A stretch of 7,977 nucleotides of DNA, taken from Firmicutes bacterium UBA1065 (lineage in GTDB: Bacteria; Bacillota; Clostridia; Tissierellales; Sedimentibacteraceae). The DNA lies in the NCBI GenBank assembly GCA_002316225.1, contig DCDC01000119.1, positions 1 through 7,977 on the forward strand, read 5' to 3'. Under the pieces are notes generated by a model. That model searched no databases. It had not been told where the DNA came from and saw only the letters and a list, made by a program, of their open reading frames with translations. This document shows, in pieces, positions 5,957-7,977 of the stretch; position 1 is the stretch's first letter; the number at the start of each line of letters is the position of its first letter. The translations under genes and the position numbers were made by a program.

Positions 5957-7156
5957 TTAATCTTCCACTAATCTCTTTTCTCCCGTGATTTCCTGTATGG
6001 GCTTAATATCCTGGGTTACCTCCACAACTCCAAGATACTTGCCTTCTTGGTCCCTTACTGCAAAATATCTTATAAAGACATACTTGTCGCCCATCCTGAT
6101 CCAGAAATCCTCGTGGTCTTTCTTCCCTGACTTAAGATCTTCTACTATACCTTCCACTATATGCACGCTTGCCGGCGGATGGCAGTTGGTAACCTTTCTG
6201 CCTATGATGGTCTTGGTCCTTGCAAAAATTCTTTCACTGCTCTGAGAAAAGTATTTTACCGTATCATTTTTATCCACAAACGTGATGTCAATGGGGAGGG
6301 TGTTGAGCATGTGGGTAAGCTCTTCGACGGTAAATACTCCCGTAGGAAGAACAATGGGTCCCGGCTCTTTTACATCTTTCTTGTATTCCTCTTTTGCTTC
6401 CTTATCAGGTTTCCATACAGGTACAAAATCTATGATATTGCCTATTTCGCTGCTGTCATCGGCTACCCTTTTCCATTCATCCTGGGTCAATTTGTCCAGC
6501 AGCATGGGGACCATGATGTTTTCTTCCTTGTATATCATTTCGATTATCCTGTTTAATAAGTCTTCCAGGCCCTTTTTATGCTCCTGGGTGAATACCCCGT
6601 AGGATAAGTCCGACTTGAGCATTTTTAAATCATCTCTTATCTCATCATCCACACCCCACATAACCTTGGGAGGAGCTGTTATGCCGTATTTTTCCATGTA
6701 AGGGAACAAAAGATTTTCTTTTTTGGCATAATGAATGTCAATGACGGACAGGTCTTCCAAGCCTTCAAGAAGGCCTTCCAGAGCTTCCTTGCCGGTCTTT
6801 TCCATATAAGGTTTAATTTTCTCTTCTATGATTTTTTCTATCTTCCTGTTTTCAAGAAATAAGACATTTACAGGGTGACCGGGAATTTTTGCCGGGTCTG
6901 TCTCCCTGTGAATTTCTTCAATGGACCCCTTAAATACAGCCGCATGAACGTCACAAAGCCTTTGAACCTCGGTAACAGGCAGTCCCTCACTGATTAATGC
7001 CTGCTCGGCCTCTGATATCTCCGTAGCCGAAACACCTTCAAAAGCTTCCTGGAATTTTTTCTTTACCTCGTTCACGGACTTGCCTTCGTGGAGTTCCTTG
7101 ATTACTTCTTTGATAATTTTTTTTCGATACTCCCTGTTATTAATGTTTTCGCTCAT
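5957..7156 (-). CDS. DUF438 / hemerythrin-like / PAS domain protein
   Basis: 399 aa, cytoplasmic, with no signal peptide or membrane segment. Residues 1 to about 80 are the DUF438 region with the LCDVHAAVF motif (C68, H71). Residues about 90-235 form a hemerythrin HHE-like four-helix region with candidate iron ligands H94 (PGHP), H142 and E147 (IHYAKKENLLFP), and E201/E202 (YKEENIMVP). The WGVDDEIR segment (157-164) has Asp160 where I would expect histidine. Residues about 268-390 form a PAS domain with the NCHPPASVH motif (C315, H316, H322) and VGV-type final strands. The architecture suggests an iron- or gas/redox-sensing protein, but there is no kinase, cyclase or DNA-binding output domain, so its action is unknown. 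The start ATG (7154-7156) follows GGGAGA. It lies 12 nt after the stop of the DUF1858 gene, indicating an operon and likely translational coupling. Confidence 0.9.
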   Translation of the reverse strand: MSENINNREYRKKIIKEVIKELHEGKSVNEVKKKFQEAFEGVSATEISEAEQALISEGLPVTEVQRLCDVHAAVFKGSIEEIHRETDPAKIPGHPVNVLFLENRKIEKIIEEKIKPYMEKTGKEALEGLLEGLEDLSVIDIHYAKKENLLFPYMEKYGITAPPKVMWGVDDEIRDDLKMLKSDLSYGVFTQEHKKGLEDLLNRIIEMIYKEENIMVPMLLDKLTQDEWKRVADDSSEIGNIIDFVPVWKPDKEAKEEYKKDVKEPGPIVLPTGVFTVEELTHMLNTLPIDITFVDKNDTVKYFSQSSERIFARTKTIIGRKVTNCHPPASVHIVEGIVEDLKSGKKDHEDFWIRMGDKYVFIRYFAVRDQEGKYLGVVEVTQDIKPIQEITGEKRLVED

Positions 7157-7168
7157 GTTCTCTCCCTC

Positions 7169-7393
7169 TCATTCTTTTATTTCATAACCTCTTTTAATGA
7201 ATTCATTTTTAATATCGTCCATGTTTAAGCCCCGCATCCTGGCTCCTTTTGGAATTGTCATGTACCTTCCCACGGTGTTGAGCATATTTGGCTTGGTAAT
7301 TTCCTTGAAGCCCAGATCTTCCATGATTTTTGCAATTTCCTCATTATCTTTGCACAGCTCATAGACTGTTTTGGTGAAATCTATCGTCGGCAT
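7169..7393 (-). CDS. DUF1858 domain protein, 74 aa
   Basis: A small, soluble, mostly helical protein that is a single DUF1858-type domain. Diagnostic segments are TVYELCKDNEEIAKIMEDLG (9-28), PNMLNTVGRYMTIPKGARM (about 35-53) and a final IKNEF..RGYEI helix. One cysteine (C14) is present, and the paired cysteines found in some DUF1858 or ScdA_N-like proteins are absent. Its biochemical role is not established. It is the first gene of a two-gene operon with the DUF438/hemerythrin/PAS protein, and these domains are often neighbours or fused in anaerobes, so the two probably act together. The start is the ATG at 7391-7393, with GGAGGT at 7398-7403. A TTG four codons upstream overlaps that ribosome binding site and is unlikely to be used. 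Confidence 0.88.
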   Translation of the reverse strand: MPTIDFTKTVYELCKDNEEIAKIMEDLGFKEITKPNMLNTVGRYMTIPKGARMRGLNMDDIKNEFIKRGYEIKE

Positions 7394-7459
7394 ATCTACC
7401 TCCAAAAAATCCGTTTGTTATCCTTATACCTCTTTTCTTAAGTTTTAAACTATATTCTT

Positions 7460-7465
7460 ATTATA
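7460..7465 (-). promoter_or_regulatory. Possible -10 box of the DUF1858-DUF438 operon
   Basis: A perfect TATAAT on the minus strand sits 67 nt upstream of the DUF1858 start codon. At 17-nt spacing the -35 region is only TGGATT, a poor match to TTGACA. The promoter may need an activator or another sigma factor, or the true promoter may lie elsewhere. Confidence 0.4.
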
Positions 7466-7578
7466 TATAATTATCCTGAAAAAATCCATATTTCACTTAT
7501 CCTGCCACTTGTTTCACACAATGTGCCAATCAGTGTCATTATTTGAGCTTTGTCATCTTTTGCACAATGAAAAATCCC

Positions 7579-7625
7579 ATTATTTATGTAAACCACTCGG
7601 TTTACATAAAATTATTTATGTTAAC
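7579..7625. repeat. Three alternating half-sites forming overlapping palindromes
   Basis: TTTATGTAAACC (7583-7594) and GGTTTACATAAA (7599-7610) form a perfect 12-bp inverted repeat around ACTC. A second direct copy, ATTATTTATGTTAAC (7611-7625), matches 7579-7593 at 14 of 15 bases with a 32-nt offset, about three helical turns. The middle half-site can therefore pair with either flank, over 12 bp on the left or 10 of 11 bp on the right. It is not GC-rich and has no U tract, so a transcription factor operator is more likely than a terminator. The AACC-N4-GGTT core is compatible with TetR-type operators, which is an inference only. Confidence 0.7.
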
Positions 7626-7659
7626 TAAAAGTCAGATGTTGTCGAGTTATTATTAAAAA

Positions 7660-7685
7660 TGTCATCAAAGAATCTAATGAGATTC
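7660..7685. repeat. Degraded copy of the dispersed palindromic repeat
   Basis: TGTCAT (7660-7665) is followed after 4 nt by GAATCTAATGAGATTC (7670-7685). That segment differs by one base from a fully palindromic form of the centre of the units at 2816-2873 and 4222-4284. The outer arms are missing. This third location supports a family dispersed in intergenic sequence. Confidence 0.55.
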
Positions 7686-7763
7686 ACCCTCTTCTCCCTT
7701 ACATTTTATAATATTAATTATTACAAATATTGCATCAATTTTTACAATCAGGATATTTTATTG

Positions 7764-7792
7764 TTGAATCATTCACAAGTATATTATATTAT
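7764..7792 (+). promoter_or_regulatory. Candidate promoter of the secreted-protein gene
   Basis: TTGAAT (7764-7769, 4 of 6 matches) and TATTAT (7787-7792, 5 of 6 matches) are separated by 17 nt. They lie 29 nt upstream of the start codon at 7821. The region is so AT-rich that alternative -10 boxes a few bases away are possible. Confidence 0.5.
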
Positions 7793-7820
7793 TGATTAAA
7801 GTATAAATTTGGAGGTTACT

Positions 7821-7977
7821 ATGAAAAAAATTGTATTTGTTCTAAGTTTGGTTTTAATTTTAATTTTATCATCTGTTACAGCCTTTGCTGATGAAATTGT
7901 AATTACCATTGATTCTGCCAAAGTTGAATTCAATGATGATGCAGGTTTCCCCTTCATCGATGAAAACAACCGAACCC
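7821..7977 (+). CDS. Secreted protein with stalk-type (copper amine oxidase N-like) domain, partial
   Basis: The first 52 codons of a gene that leaves the window at its right edge. The start ATG (7821-7823) has a GGAGGT ribosome binding site 4 nt upstream. Residues 1-23 are a classic signal peptide: a KK n-region, a Leu/Ile/Val core, and AFA cleaved before Asp24. The mature start EIVITIDSAKVEF (25-37) followed by PFIDENNRT (44-52) follows the pattern of copper amine oxidase-like N-terminal (stalk) domains in Clostridia, where a short beta strand leads to a P-x-I-D-x-x-x-R-T segment. Such domains usually anchor or precede other extracellular domains, so the protein's main activity lies beyond the window. 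It is transcribed away from all the other genes here. Confidence 0.8.
   Translation, partial: MKKIVFVLSLVLILILSSVTAFADEIVITIDSAKVEFNDDAGFPFIDENNRT

Larger units (their letters stand above)
7394..7820. other. Divergent intergenic region, 427 nt
   Basis: This AT-rich region separates the leftward DUF1858 operon from the rightward secreted-protein gene. It holds a candidate -10 box for the leftward operon (7460-7465), a three-half-site array (7579-7625), a degraded copy of the dispersed repeat (7660-7685) and a promoter candidate for the rightward gene (7764-7792). Apart from short weak inverted repeats (for example CACA-CAA-TGTG at 7515-7525), I see no gene, RNA gene or further structure in it. 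Confidence 0.7.

Noticed and set aside
7515..7525. CACA-CAA-TGTG inverted repeat as a Crp/Fnr-type site
   Set aside because: The arms are only 4 bp, the spacing does not fit the TGTGA-N6-TCACA or TTGAT-N4-ATCAA patterns, and such repeats are frequent by chance in this composition.
7567..7656. 29-codon plus-strand frame through the three-half-site array
   Set aside because: No ribosome binding site precedes it and half of it is the inverted repeat itself; it is probably chance.

Overview
The window looks like a chromosomal segment of a low-GC, probably anaerobic Firmicute (Clostridia or Tissierellia-like). The grounds are AT-rich spacers, strong GGAGG-type ribosome binding sites, a T-box leader, a DUF1858/DUF438 gene pair, a Firmicutes-type long MetRS and a stalk-domain secreted protein. 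No genus can be named from sequence alone.

Six of the seven genes read leftward (minus strand). In transcription order from the right: a 74-aa DUF1858 protein (7169-7393) and a 399-aa DUF438/hemerythrin-like/PAS protein (5957-7156), 12 nt apart and clearly an operon, closed by a hairpin terminator (5900-5925); glycerol kinase glpK (4310-5794) with its own promoter candidate; an M24B Xaa-Pro aminopeptidase (2902-4143); a 73-aa very hydrophobic membrane protein (2393-2614); and methionyl-tRNA synthetase metG (63-2003), ending in a 14-bp-stem terminator (22-54). The seventh gene starts at 7821 on the plus strand and runs off the right edge. It encodes a secreted protein whose mature N-terminus resembles a copper amine oxidase-like stalk domain.

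The best-resolved regulatory element is the metG T-box leader (2084-2357). It has a consensus sigma-A promoter directly abutting the stop codon of the upstream gene, an AUG specifier, a T-box bulge whose UGGU matches the ACCA end of tRNA-Met, and a competing terminator. Charging of tRNA-Met therefore probably sets metG expression.

Two intergenic gaps (2774-2873 and 4173-4304) are filled by copies of one imperfectly palindromic repeat, and a degraded copy lies at 7660-7685. The 427-nt divergent region at 7394-7820 holds three alternating half-sites (7579-7625) that can form two mutually exclusive palindromes. Its binding protein is unknown.

Functionally the genes are a mixed housekeeping set: translation, peptide turnover and glycerol use. 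The DUF1858-DUF438 pair is the least understood and resembles a split relative of iron-centre repair or gas/redox-sensing proteins. I see no mobile element with a transposase, no CRISPR array, and no rRNA or tRNA gene. No wholly new system is evident. The best leads are the DUF1858-DUF438 unit, the three-half-site array and the repeat family.
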